From the NCBI GenBank assembly GCA_964453055.1, contig CAYVOD010000020.1, positions 1 through 24,999 of the forward strand: a stretch of DNA of 24,999 nucleotides. Direction: 5' to 3'. This DNA is from UBA2256 sp964453055 (lineage in GTDB: Bacteria; Spirochaetota; Spirochaetia; Treponematales; Rectinemataceae). How positions within the stretch are numbered: the first letter of the stretch is position 1; each line of letters starts with the position of its first letter. This document shows positions 14,267 through 22,255 of this stretch, piece after piece. A program made the position numbers and the translations under genes. Under the pieces are notes generated by a model. That model did not search any database. It worked only from the letters and a program-made list of their open reading frames with translations, and was not told the origin of the DNA.

Positions 14267-16063
14267 ATGATCACCATCCATGAACTGCGCAGTAAATTCA
14301 TCGAATATTTCAAGACGAAGGCGCACGTAGAGATAAGCGGAAAATCGCTGATCCCCGAGAACGATCCATCCGTATTGTTCACCACAGCGGGAATGCATCC
14401 CCTGGTTCCCTATCTTCTAGGGGAGCCCCATCCCGCGGGCAAGCGGCTGGTGGATTATCAAAAGTGCATACGAACCGGGGATATCGAGGACGTTGGCGAC
14501 GAAAGCCACCTTACCTTCTTCGAAATGCTGGGCAACTGGTCTCTGGGAGACTATTTCAAGGAAGAATCCATTGCTTTTTCTTGGGAATTTCTTGTATCGC
14601 CCAAATGGCTGGCCCTTGATCCGGCCAAGATTTCCGTAACCGTTTTCGCCGGGGACGAGAACGCCCCCCGGGACGAGGTTTCCGCCCAGGCCTGGCGTCG
14701 GCTTGGCCTTCCGGAAGACAGGATCGCCTACCTTCCGGCTTCGGATAACTGGTGGGCTACCGGAGCTACGGGCCCATGCGGCCCGGATACCGAAATCTTC
14801 TACTGGACTGGCCAGGGCCTGCCCCCCCCGGGATCCAACAAGGGCAGCAACTCTAAGAACTGGATGGAGATCTGGAATAACGTATTCATGGAATTCAACA
14901 GGGTGGACGAAAAAACCCTGGTCCGCCTGCCGGCCCAGAACGTCGACACCGGCATGGGGCTGGAGCGCACCGTGGCCATGCTGCAAGGAAGAAAATCCGT
15001 CTACGAGACCGAAGCCTTCACGCCTATCCTTAGCGCCCTGGAAAAGCTCTCAGGCAAAACCTACGCGGTTCCCGGCAACGATCCCGAATTGAACCGCAGC
15101 TTCAGGATCATCGCCGACCACGCCAGGACGGCCACCTTCATCCTGGGCGATCCCAAGGCCGTGCTGCCCTCCAACGTGGGCGCGGGCTACGTGCTTCGGA
15201 GAATCATCAGGCGGGCGGTGCGGCACGGCCGCAAGCTCGGCATAGAGGGAGCCTTTCTCTCAGGTCCGGCCGCCGGTATCGTGGAAAACTACTCCGGCCC
15301 CTATCCCGAACTGGCGGAAAACAGGGAGCGGATTATCTCCGAGCTTAAACGGGAAGAGGAAAAATTCCTGGAAACCCTGCAGAAGGGCGAGCACGAGTTC
15401 GACAAGATGCTCCCCAACCTGCTCAAGAACCCCCAGCGGGTGATGTCCGGACGCTTGGCCTTCAAGCTCTACGACACCTACGGCTTTCCCATCGAGCTTA
15501 CGGAAGAGCTGGCCGCCGAGAACGGCCTCAAGGTCAATCGCCAGGAGTTTGACGAAGCCTATAAAAAGCATCAGGAACTTTCCCGGGCCGGCAGCGAGCA
15601 AATGTTCAAGGGCGGCCTGGCCGATCATTCGGAGATTTCGACGCGCTACCACACGGCCACCCACCTTCTCCACAAAGCCCTGCGGATCGTGCTCGGGGAT
15701 CACGTGGCCCAGAAGGGGAGCAACATCAACGCCGAGCGCGTGCGTTTCGACTTTTCTCACCCCTCTCCCATGACCAAGGAAGAAATCGCCAAGGTCGAAC
15801 AGATCGTGAACGAGCAGATTCGCCGGGATCTTCCGGTAAGCATGGCGATGATGGGTCTCGACGAGGCTAGGGCTTCGGGCGCCATAGCGCTGTTCGGCGA
15901 AAAGTACGAAGCCGTCGTAAAGGTCTACTCAATCGGCGATTTTTCCAAGGAAGTCTGCGGCGGGCCTCATGTGGAGCGCACGGGGAGCCTGGGAAAGTTC
16001 AGAATTCAGAAGGAGCAGTCGTCAAGCGCCGGCGTGAGGCGAATCTACGGCGTTCTGGAATAA
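14267..16063 (+). CDS. alaS: Alanyl-tRNA synthetase, short form lacking the C-Ala domain
   Basis: This 598-residue enzyme charges tRNA-Ala in the cytoplasm. The class II catalytic core is clear: SLIPENDPSVLFTTAGMHPL, then VDYQKCIRTGDIEDVGDESH and TFFEMLGNWSLGDYF near the N-terminus, and GAGYVLRRIIRRAVRHGR at about residue 305. The editing domain is complete, with metal-site ligands H462 and H466 (HTATH) and C564 and H568 (CGGPH). The protein stops right after the editing domain at RRIYGVLE, whereas most bacterial AlaRS are about 875 residues and continue into a C-Ala oligomerisation/tRNA-binding domain. Short AlaRS is known in spirochaetes, so this is a lineage trait and not damage. The stop lies 2 nt from the convergent 187-residue ORF. 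Confidence 0.96.
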   Translation: MITIHELRSKFIEYFKTKAHVEISGKSLIPENDPSVLFTTAGMHPLVPYLLGEPHPAGKRLVDYQKCIRTGDIEDVGDESHLTFFEMLGNWSLGDYFKEESIAFSWEFLVSPKWLALDPAKISVTVFAGDENAPRDEVSAQAWRRLGLPEDRIAYLPASDNWWATGATGPCGPDTEIFYWTGQGLPPPGSNKGSNSKNWMEIWNNVFMEFNRVDEKTLVRLPAQNVDTGMGLERTVAMLQGRKSVYETEAFTPILSALEKLSGKTYAVPGNDPELNRSFRIIADHARTATFILGDPKAVLPSNVGAGYVLRRIIRRAVRHGRKLGIEGAFLSGPAAGIVENYSGPYPELAENRERIISELKREEEKFLETLQKGEHEFDKMLPNLLKNPQRVMSGRLAFKLYDTYGFPIELTEELAAENGLKVNRQEFDEAYKKHQELSRAGSEQMFKGGLADHSEISTRYHTATHLLHKALRIVLGDHVAQKGSNINAERVRFDFSHPSPMTKEEIAKVEQIVNEQIRRDLPVSMAMMGLDEARASGAIALFGEKYEAVVKVYSIGDFSKEVCGGPHVERTGSLGKFRIQKEQSSSAGVRRIYGVLE

Positions 16064-16065
16064 AT

Positions 16066-16629
16066 CTAAGCGAGGGCCCGCAGGACTTGAAAAGTCCTGC
16101 GGCCTTCCTCTCTCAATACCCTGAGGACTAAAGGGCCTCTGCAGGCCTTGCCTTCCCACCATAGCTGCCTGATAAAATCCTCGATCCCGTCCTCCACCGC
16201 GGCGTAGCTACCTTCCTTCCATTGAAGAAAATAGTAATTCCCCGGTTCTAGACTGGAAAGGGACTCAGGCGGCGGCAGGGGCCTGTCGAGCTTGGGCTCG
16301 CCTGCGGGAGCGACAGAGGGACTTTGCCCGATATCGAAAGCCCAGAGAAGGGATTCCTGGACGGGGTTCGCCTCTGACCAGGCGAGAGAATCGGACGACG
16401 ACTCTCCTCGCAGGGCGGATAGCAGACGCAGCGTGAGGATCGTCGTTTCTTCCATGGAAGCGACTCTAGTCTCGGATCGGATTTTCCGCAAGCCGCTTCT
16501 CCCTAGATCCTTTGATGGCGCGAAAATCAAGATTCTCCGCCCTTTATGCGCTTCGGGTTTTGCCTCTCGACCGCCCCATTTACGAGTATCTGGAAAAACC
16601 CAGCGATTGATGATACCGTAATCTTTCAT
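16066..16629 (-). CDS. Hypothetical protein, 187 residues, unrecognised
   Basis: I do not recognise this protein. It begins MKDYGIINRWVFPDTRKWGG, includes a beta-strand-like RRILIFAP, and ends with an aromatic, acidic segment (GNYYFLQWKEG, EDFIRQLWWEG) and a basic tail. No signal peptide, membrane span or catalytic motif is visible. It fits the gap exactly: its TAG is 2 nt beyond the alaS stop and its ATG (16629-16627) shares CATG with the dxs ATG (16628-16630) on the other strand. No Shine-Dalgarno precedes the ATG; the next Met (at VAS-MEETT) is an alternative start giving a shorter protein. The frame also stays open upstream into dxs, which weakens the start call. The absence of any other gene here and the protein-like composition favour a real gene. 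Confidence 0.55.
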   Translation of the reverse strand: MKDYGIINRWVFPDTRKWGGREAKPEAHKGRRILIFAPSKDLGRSGLRKIRSETRVASMEETTILTLRLLSALRGESSSDSLAWSEANPVQESLLWAFDIGQSPSVAPAGEPKLDRPLPPPESLSSLEPGNYYFLQWKEGSYAAVEDGIEDFIRQLWWEGKACRGPLVLRVLREEGRRTFQVLRALA

Positions 16630-18532
16630 GGGCTTGCTGGAATCCATAGAAGCGCCCGAGGATGTCAAGAAGCTGAAGGAATCGGAGCTTCGCGTCCTGG
16701 CCAACGAAATACGCAAAAAGATTCTCGAAACCGTGGCGACGAACGGAGGCCACCTGGCTTCCAATCTCGGCGTCGTGGAGCTTACCATAGCCCTCCATAA
16801 GGTATTCGATTCGCCCAGGGACGCCATAGTGTGGGACGTCGGGCACCAAAGCTATGCCCACAAGCTCATCACCGGAAGATTCAGGGAATTCGACAAGATC
16901 AGGAAAAAGGATGGGCTCTCGGGGTTCCCCAAGCGATCCGAGAGCGTCCACGACATCTTCGATACGGGGCATTCTTCCACCTCCCTGTCATCGGCCCTCG
17001 GGCTCCTGGAGTCCAGGAATAGGCAGGGCAGGGGCGGCAGGGTGGTCGCGGTGATAGGGGACGGAGCACTCACGGCTGGCATGGCCTTCGAGGCGCTCGT
17101 AAACGTATCCCAACTCGAGCTTCCCCTCATCGTCATTCTCAACGACAACAAGATGTCGATATCCAGAAATGTCGGAGCCCTTTCGCGCTATCTGTCCAGG
17201 CTCACCGCCACCGAGCATTATCAGCATTTCAGGAGGAGCGTCGACTCGGCGGTCGTCTCCATACCACGGGTGGGGCGCGGCCTCCTGGAGTTGATCGTCC
17301 GGGGCAAGCGGGCGGTAAAGGCCATTTTTTTCAAGGAAAATCTCTTCGCGGACCTGGGATTCGAGTATGTTGGGCCTATAGACGGGCACAATATCCCTGT
17401 CCTCCTGAGCGTATTGGCCCAGGTGAAGCGACTTCAGCGCCCGGTGGTCATCCATGTGGTGACCAAAAAAGGAAACGGGTTTTTCAAAGCCGAAGAGGAC
17501 CCCGAGGCCTTCCACGGAGTCGCGCCGTCCTGCCCGGACCTTCCGGTCCATGCCCGGCCTTCGTATACCGAGGTCTTCGGCCGCCTCATGGTCGATCTAG
17601 CCCTGGAGAATCGAGAACTGGTCGCGATAACCGCCGCCATGAGCAAGGGGACGGGCTTGGAAAAATTGGCCAAGCTGCAGCCATCGCGGGTCTACGACGT
17701 AGGCATCGCGGAGCAGCACGCTGTCACCTTCGCGGCGGGACTGGCGACAGGGGGCCTGCTGCCCGTGGTGGCCGTCTATTCGACGTTCATGCAGCGGGCT
17801 GTGGACCAGGTTCTCCACGACGTCGCCCTGCCCAATCATCATGTCGTTTTCGCCCTGGACAGGTCAGGGGCAGTGGGGGAGGACGGCGAAACCCATCAGG
17901 GATTTTTCGATATAGCTCTTTTCAAAAGCTTGCCCAATTCCACTATTCTAGCCCCTTCCTGCGCAGCGGAAATGGCCAGTTTCCTTCGCTTCGCCATAAA
18001 TTGGAAGGGACCGGTTTTCCTGCGCTTCCCCAAGGCGAGGGTGGAGTGCGACGAGCCGGCCTGCGATTCGCCGCTCCTTCCGGGGCGGGGCGTTTTCCTG
18101 AGAAAAAGGGAAAAAGCGACCGTGTTGGTATGCGCATTGGGAGCTCTTGCCCATGCGGCCGCCAGGGCGACCGACAGGCTAGATGAGCAGGGCGTTCCCG
18201 TCGACCTGTATTCATTGCGATTCGCGAGTCCACTGGACGAGCAGGAGATTGCCGCTATCTGCACGCGATACAAGGCCGTGGCTGTCGTGGAGGAGGGAAT
18301 CAAGGCGGGAGGAGTGGGCGAGTCCATTGCCTCGATTTTCGCGAGAAAGGCCGTCCGGGCCAAGATTTCTATTCTTGGCTTCGGCCCTAGGCTGCCCGCC
18401 CAGGCCTCGAGGGAAGAGCTGCTCGCCGACGCTGGGCTGGACGAGGAAGGTCTGTCGACCACCTTTGGAATCATCGCCGCCGAAGCGGCGGCGGAGAGAA
18501 TGGATGAAGCGCACTCTATCATTGCCGGGTAA
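16628..18532 (+). CDS. dxs: 1-deoxy-D-xylulose-5-phosphate synthase
   Basis: This 634-residue thiamine-diphosphate enzyme joins pyruvate and glyceraldehyde 3-phosphate, the first step of the MEP isoprenoid pathway. The TPP/metal motif is present as IGDGALTAGMAFEA with D145 and LNDNKMS with N172-D173-N174. The transketolase-type catalytic glutamate is E362 in VGIAEQHAVTFAAG. N-terminal SNLGVVELTIALH and VWDVGHQSYAHK are diagnostic, and length is normal for DXS. The start MGLLESIEAPEDVKKL agrees with typical DXS N-termini. There is no clear Shine-Dalgarno; upstream I see only a poor -10-like CGTAAT at 16617-16622. The 3' end overlaps folP by 29 nt, so dxs leads a string of coupled housekeeping genes. 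Confidence 0.96.
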   Translation: MGLLESIEAPEDVKKLKESELRVLANEIRKKILETVATNGGHLASNLGVVELTIALHKVFDSPRDAIVWDVGHQSYAHKLITGRFREFDKIRKKDGLSGFPKRSESVHDIFDTGHSSTSLSSALGLLESRNRQGRGGRVVAVIGDGALTAGMAFEALVNVSQLELPLIVILNDNKMSISRNVGALSRYLSRLTATEHYQHFRRSVDSAVVSIPRVGRGLLELIVRGKRAVKAIFFKENLFADLGFEYVGPIDGHNIPVLLSVLAQVKRLQRPVVIHVVTKKGNGFFKAEEDPEAFHGVAPSCPDLPVHARPSYTEVFGRLMVDLALENRELVAITAAMSKGTGLEKLAKLQPSRVYDVGIAEQHAVTFAAGLATGGLLPVVAVYSTFMQRAVDQVLHDVALPNHHVVFALDRSGAVGEDGETHQGFFDIALFKSLPNSTILAPSCAAEMASFLRFAINWKGPVFLRFPKARVECDEPACDSPLLPGRGVFLRKREKATVLVCALGALAHAAARATDRLDEQGVPVDLYSLRFASPLDEQEIAAICTRYKAVAVVEEGIKAGGVGESIASIFARKAVRAKISILGFGPRLPAQASREELLADAGLDEEGLSTTFGIIAAEAAAERMDEAHSIIAG

Positions 18533-19373
18533 GCGGAGCCTTGCCTTGGGCGAGCGCCCGCTTGTCATGGGTATCGTCAATCTTACCCCCGACTCGTTTT
18601 TCCCTGGCTCCAGGGCGCCGGAGCCGGCTCAGGCGGTAAAGCGGGCGCTCGCCCTGCTGGAGGAGGGTGCCGATATACTCGATTTCGGCGCCGAATCGAC
18701 CCGACCGGGCTCGGCGGCCGTGGACCCGAAGGAGGAGATTAAAAGGCTCGTTCCGGCCCTAAGGGCTTTCCGAGCCCGGTCGGGCGCGGTGATCTCCGTG
18801 GATACCAGGAAAGCCGAGGTAGCCAGGGCGGCCCTGGAGGAAGGAGCGGACATCGTCAACGATATCGCCGCCCTATCCGATCCCGGCATGGCCGCCCTCG
18901 TGGCTCGAACCGGCGCCGGCCTGGTGCTGATGCACATGCTGGGCGAACCTTCGACCATGCAGGCGAACCCTGTTTATGAGGATTGCGCCGTCCAGGTCGC
19001 CCACTATCTTCGCGATGCCGCCGCCAGGGCGGCGGAGGCTGGCATTTCTAAGAATTCGATCATACTCGATCCTGGAATCGGGTTCGGAAAAACCCTCGAG
19101 CACAACCTCGATATCCTGAAAAGGCTTTATCTCCTCGCCGAATGCGGATATCCTGTCCTCGTGGGCCTTTCGCGAAAGCGCTTTATCGGCGAGATCAGCG
19201 GCAAGCCTGTGGAAGAGAGGCTCGCGGGCAGCCTCGGCGCGGCCTGCGCGGCTTGGCTCGGAGGAGCCGACATCGTCCGTGTGCACGACGTAGCCCAGAC
19301 GAAGGATGCGCTGGCGCTTTTCGCGGCCTGCCTGCCGGCGCGCGGCCAGAACGGACAGCGAGGCTTTCGATGA
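18504..19373 (+). CDS. folP: Dihydropteroate synthase
   Basis: The 289-residue enzyme condenses dihydropterin pyrophosphate with p-aminobenzoate in folate synthesis and is the sulfonamide target. Motifs run in order along a TIM barrel: GIVNLTPDSF (N26), LDFGAESTRPGS, DIVNDIAAL, LMHMLGEPSTMQ, ILDPGIGFGKTLEHN and VGLSRKRFIG. The frame is open far upstream inside dxs, but the ATG at 18504 has GGAG 7 nt before it and gives a normal-length protein with the first strand starting near residue 20. It overlaps the end of dxs by 29 nt and its TGA overlaps the cdaA ATG as ATGA, so both joints suggest translational coupling. Confidence 0.95.
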   Translation: MKRTLSLPGKRSLALGERPLVMGIVNLTPDSFFPGSRAPEPAQAVKRALALLEEGADILDFGAESTRPGSAAVDPKEEIKRLVPALRAFRARSGAVISVDTRKAEVARAALEEGADIVNDIAALSDPGMAALVARTGAGLVLMHMLGEPSTMQANPVYEDCAVQVAHYLRDAAARAAEAGISKNSIILDPGIGFGKTLEHNLDILKRLYLLAECGYPVLVGLSRKRFIGEISGKPVEERLAGSLGAACAAWLGGADIVRVHDVAQTKDALALFAACLPARGQNGQRGFR

Positions 19374-20188
19374 ACTTCAGCGGCATAGCGGCCTTCTTCA
19401 CCACCTATATCAGGCCTGTCCTCGATGTGCTCCTTCTCGCCTATCTCATCTACAACACCTATCAAATCCTGGTAAAGACCAAGGCCGTACAGCTGATCAA
19501 GGGTATCCTCCTTCTGGCGGGAATCTACGCATTGGCCTTTTTCCTCCAGCTATCCACCGTCACCTGGGTCCTTGGCATCGTCGCCCCAGGCTTGGTGATT
19601 GGTCTGGCGATAATTTTCCAGCCCGAGCTGCGGAAAATCTTCATGCACCTTGGGCAAGGTCGACTGTTCAGAAACAGCCGCCAGCCTAAGGCGAGCCAAA
19701 TCGAGGCTTCCGTAACCGCCTGCGAGGTCCTGTCCCACATGAATCGGGGCGCCTTGATCGTTTTCAGCCGCAATGTCGGCCTCAAGGAGATAATCGACAA
19801 GGGAATAAAACTGGATGCGATCCTCTCTCCGAGCCTGTTGGTGAGCATCTTCTCACATGACAATCCCCTCCACGACGGCGCCGCCGTGATACAGGAAGGC
19901 AAAATCGCCGCCGCTGCCTGTTTCCTCCCCCTTTCGGACCAGCAGGATATCAAGAAGAGCTTCGGAAGCAGGCACAGGGCTGCCTTGGGCATAACCGAAG
20001 AATCGGACGCCGTCGTGATCGTCGTGTCGGAGGAAACGGGAGCCCTTTCCCTCGCCTACGATTCCAAGCTTTACTACGGTTTGGACGGCGATCAGCTCAG
20101 GTCCAGGCTGGCCAGGCTGCTGGAAGGCCTGTCCGACGATGCGGCGGTGGCCCAGGAGTCGGAAGAGGGCAAGCACTATGAAGCTTAA
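19370..20188 (+). CDS. cdaA: Diadenylate cyclase CdaA (c-di-AMP synthase)
   Basis: This 272-residue membrane enzyme makes cyclic di-AMP from two ATP. Three hydrophobic segments lie at about residues 15-85 (LDVLLLAYLIY, GILLLAGIYALAFFL, LGIVAPGLVIGLAIIF), followed by a cytosolic DAC domain. Both signature motifs are intact: D169-G170-A171 in LHDGAAVI and R201-H202-R203 in SRHRAALGITEESDA. Size and topology match CdaA/DacA of other bacteria. The ATG overlaps the folP stop as ATGA, and its 3' end overlaps the YbbR-domain gene by 11 nt. The pairing with a YbbR (CdaR-like) regulator is the usual one and supports membrane co-location of the two proteins. Confidence 0.95.
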   Translation: MNFSGIAAFFTTYIRPVLDVLLLAYLIYNTYQILVKTKAVQLIKGILLLAGIYALAFFLQLSTVTWVLGIVAPGLVIGLAIIFQPELRKIFMHLGQGRLFRNSRQPKASQIEASVTACEVLSHMNRGALIVFSRNVGLKEIIDKGIKLDAILSPSLLVSIFSHDNPLHDGAAVIQEGKIAAAACFLPLSDQQDIKKSFGSRHRAALGITEESDAVVIVVSEETGALSLAYDSKLYYGLDGDQLRSRLARLLEGLSDDAAVAQESEEGKHYEA

Positions 20189-21146
20189 ACGCATACTGAA
20201 GCTCCTTTTCTCCAACTGGCCCGCCAAGGTCCTCTCTCTTTCCATTGCCCTGCTGCTCACCCTGTTCTTCAACCTCACCAGGCTCGAACAGCGCACCATC
20301 AATATCCCTCTCACCGTGTCCATCAACGATGTCCTGGCGCCATCCAGCAGATATCCTTCCATGGTCAAGGTCGTGCTCAGAGGCGAGCGCGACGTGATTT
20401 ACAGCATTCGCGAAGACGAGATTTCGGCTTCCCTTGATCTTTCTGGGTATAAGAGCGAAGGCGTGTATCGGGCGCCCATCAGGCTTCAAAAGCGCGGCAA
20501 CGCCCTGGTTGCGGATCCTTTGGAGATCCATCCCGAGCCTTCCGATATAGCCATCGGCTTGGAAAAACGGATTGCCAAGAGCGTGCCCGTGACGCCTTCG
20601 TTCAAAGGATTCCTTGAGTCCGGCTTCGAGCTCGCCAATTTCGATATACTCCCCCCGGAGGTGACTATTTCAGGCCCCGCGGGGCTGGTGAGCACCACGA
20701 CCGAGATATCTACGGACACCATAGAACTCAGCGGCAAAAAGGCCGATTTTACGGCTAACGTGCGATTGCTGAAAAAAGATTCCCTATTGGCTTTTGAGGG
20801 CAAGGATTCCGTGGTCTTTTCAGCTACGGTGCGAAAGTCTAGGGATATCAAGAATTTCGTCAATCTTCCCATCTCTGTCAAAGGGCTTTCCCCGGGGCTG
20901 ACCTTGGCCGAGATTCTGCCTACCGGGAACGTACGCATGCATATCGACGAGGAAGTAACCAAGAATTTCAAGACCGGGGATATGCTCTCCGTTGATTTGG
21001 GCAACTTCGCCAAACCGGGAACGTATACGGTGGATGTGATATTGTCGGTTCCGGAAGAAGCCGTGGTGGAGACCTACGATCCGCAGACTTTGACTATCAA
21101 GCTGGAAACCTCGGCGCAGCCGGCCGAGCCCGCGGCCGGACTCTGA
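20178..21146 (+). CDS. YbbR-domain protein, CdaR-like regulator of CdaA
   Basis: The 322-residue protein has one N-terminal membrane span (about residues 14-32, AKVLSLSIALLLTLFFNLT) with a short cytosolic lead, and the rest is predicted outside the membrane. Repeated beta-rich units with the YbbR pattern are visible, for example VPVTPSFKGFLESGFEL and PPEVTISGPAGLVS, then LPISVKGLSPGLTLAEILP. YbbR/CdaR proteins bind and modulate the neighbouring diadenylate cyclase in other bacteria; the same role is inferred here from the 11-nt overlap with cdaA. The frame is open upstream to 20139, but the ATG at 20178 gives the normal start just before the membrane anchor. A 92-nt gap follows before acpS. 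Confidence 0.9.
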   Translation: MKLKRILKLLFSNWPAKVLSLSIALLLTLFFNLTRLEQRTINIPLTVSINDVLAPSSRYPSMVKVVLRGERDVIYSIREDEISASLDLSGYKSEGVYRAPIRLQKRGNALVADPLEIHPEPSDIAIGLEKRIAKSVPVTPSFKGFLESGFELANFDILPPEVTISGPAGLVSTTTEISTDTIELSGKKADFTANVRLLKKDSLLAFEGKDSVVFSATVRKSRDIKNFVNLPISVKGLSPGLTLAEILPTGNVRMHIDEEVTKNFKTGDMLSVDLGNFAKPGTYTVDVILSVPEEAVVETYDPQTLTIKLETSAQPAEPAAGL

Positions 21147-21238
21147 AGCGGTTTTCGCGAAACCCTCCCCGAAAAGCCATGGGAAGATCTTAGGCTGAAG
21201 GCTTGGTTTTAAACGATCCGGCAGAAAAAGGAAAAGCG

Positions 21239-21622
21239 ATGATTCGAGGAATTGGCATCGATATTGTCCATGTTGACAGGATACGGCACTGGTCTTCGGT
21301 GCCTGGCCTCATCGAACGGTTTTTTCATCCCGACGAAATCGCGGCGGCTTCCTCGAGAGGGGCGAGCAGGGACCTGTCCCTGGCGGCGCGGTTCGCCGCC
21401 AAGGAAGCTTTCGGCAAAGCCTGCGGCACTGGCTTGAGAAACATGAAGCTCAGGGATATCTACGTGAAAAACGAGCGAAACGGAAGACCGGTCATAATTC
21501 TGGAAGATACGGCGAAACGGCGTTTTTCGGAGCTCGGCGGGGGCCTGCTTCACTGCTCGCTCACCCACGAAGGGGACAACGCCGTCGCCATCGTGATCAT
21601 CGAGGACGAGAAGATTTCATGA
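21239..21622 (+). CDS. acpS: Holo-[acyl-carrier-protein] synthase
   Basis: This 127-residue enzyme transfers 4'-phosphopantetheine from CoA to apo-acyl carrier protein, switching on fatty acid synthesis. The two metal ligands are visible: D8 in GIGIDIVHVDRI and E56 in RFAAKEAFGKACGTG. The C-terminal CSLTHEGDNAVAIVII is the usual SxSH-like strand with Thr in place of the second Ser. The ATG at 21239 is chosen over an upstream in-frame Met (21203) because AAGGA lies 7 nt before it and the protein then begins as AcpS proteins do. Its TGA overlaps the truA ATG as ATGA. Confidence 0.94.
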   Translation: MIRGIGIDIVHVDRIRHWSSVPGLIERFFHPDEIAAASSRGASRDLSLAARFAAKEAFGKACGTGLRNMKLRDIYVKNERNGRPVIILEDTAKRRFSELGGGLLHCSLTHEGDNAVAIVIIEDEKIS

Positions 21623-22255
21623 GCAGGAATGCCGTTCGGCTCGTGGTGGCCTACGACGGGACGGAGTTCGGAGGTTGGCAGCGGCAAAAAAACGCCCGGT
21701 CGGTGCAGGAGGAGCTGGAAAAAGCCCTGGAAACCATCCATGGACACCCGGTAAAGCTGACCGGAGCCGGCCGCACGGACGCGGGAGTCCACGCGCTAGG
21801 CCAGGTAGCGGGTTTTTTCAGCGATATCCCCACGATGCCGNNNNNNNNNNNNNNNNNNNNNNNNNNNNNNNNNNNNNNNNNNNNNNNNNNNNNNNNNNNN
21901 NNNNNNNNNNNNNNNNNNNNNNNNNNNNNNNNNNNNNNNNTCCAGGTTCGTCCAGGAATCGTATTTCTGGAACGAGGGGGAGAACCTCGTTTATCAGGTC
22001 GCCGCGAACGCCTTTCTCTGGCGCATGGTCCGTTCCCTGGTGGGGACGATGATGTTTTTCGAGGCCAAGACGGAGAGCGAAGCCGAAGCATCCGACCTGA
22101 TGCGGACTATTCTCCGAGAAGGCGACAGAAAGAAGGCCGGCCCTACAGCCCCTCCGGAGGGACTGTTTTTATGGAACGTCGAATATGAGGCCAGGCTGCA
22201 CGGCCATTACCGGAAAAGGGATCAAGATCTTGACGATTCTGCGGCGGAAGGTTGA
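21619..22255 (+). CDS. truA: tRNA pseudouridine(38-40) synthase, interrupted by an assembly gap
   Basis: TruA makes pseudouridines 38-40 in the tRNA anticodon arm. The first 74 residues are intact and include the catalytic Asp54 in GAGRTDAGVHALGQV. After the run of N the frame resumes at 21941 with SRFVQESYFW and the TruA hallmark ANAFLWRMVRSLVGTMM, ending at a stop at 22255 (104 residues). Before and after the gap the codon phases fit only if the missing DNA is a multiple of three, so the 100-N run is a placeholder. By comparison with TruA proteins of 250-270 residues I estimate 70-95 missing residues. The start overlaps acpS by 4 nt; the 3' end overlaps the convergent channel gene by 34 nt. 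Confidence 0.9.
21841..21940. other. Assembly gap of 100 N inside truA
   Basis: Exactly 100 undetermined bases. The round number and the phase mismatch across it (100 is not divisible by 3, whereas the reading frames flank it at codon boundaries) show that it is a scaffold placeholder of unknown true length. Confidence 0.97.

Noticed and set aside
21150..21164. GGTTT-N5-AAACC hairpin after the YbbR gene as a terminator
   Set aside because: Five-bp stem with no following T tract, so it would not terminate; acpS is probably read through.
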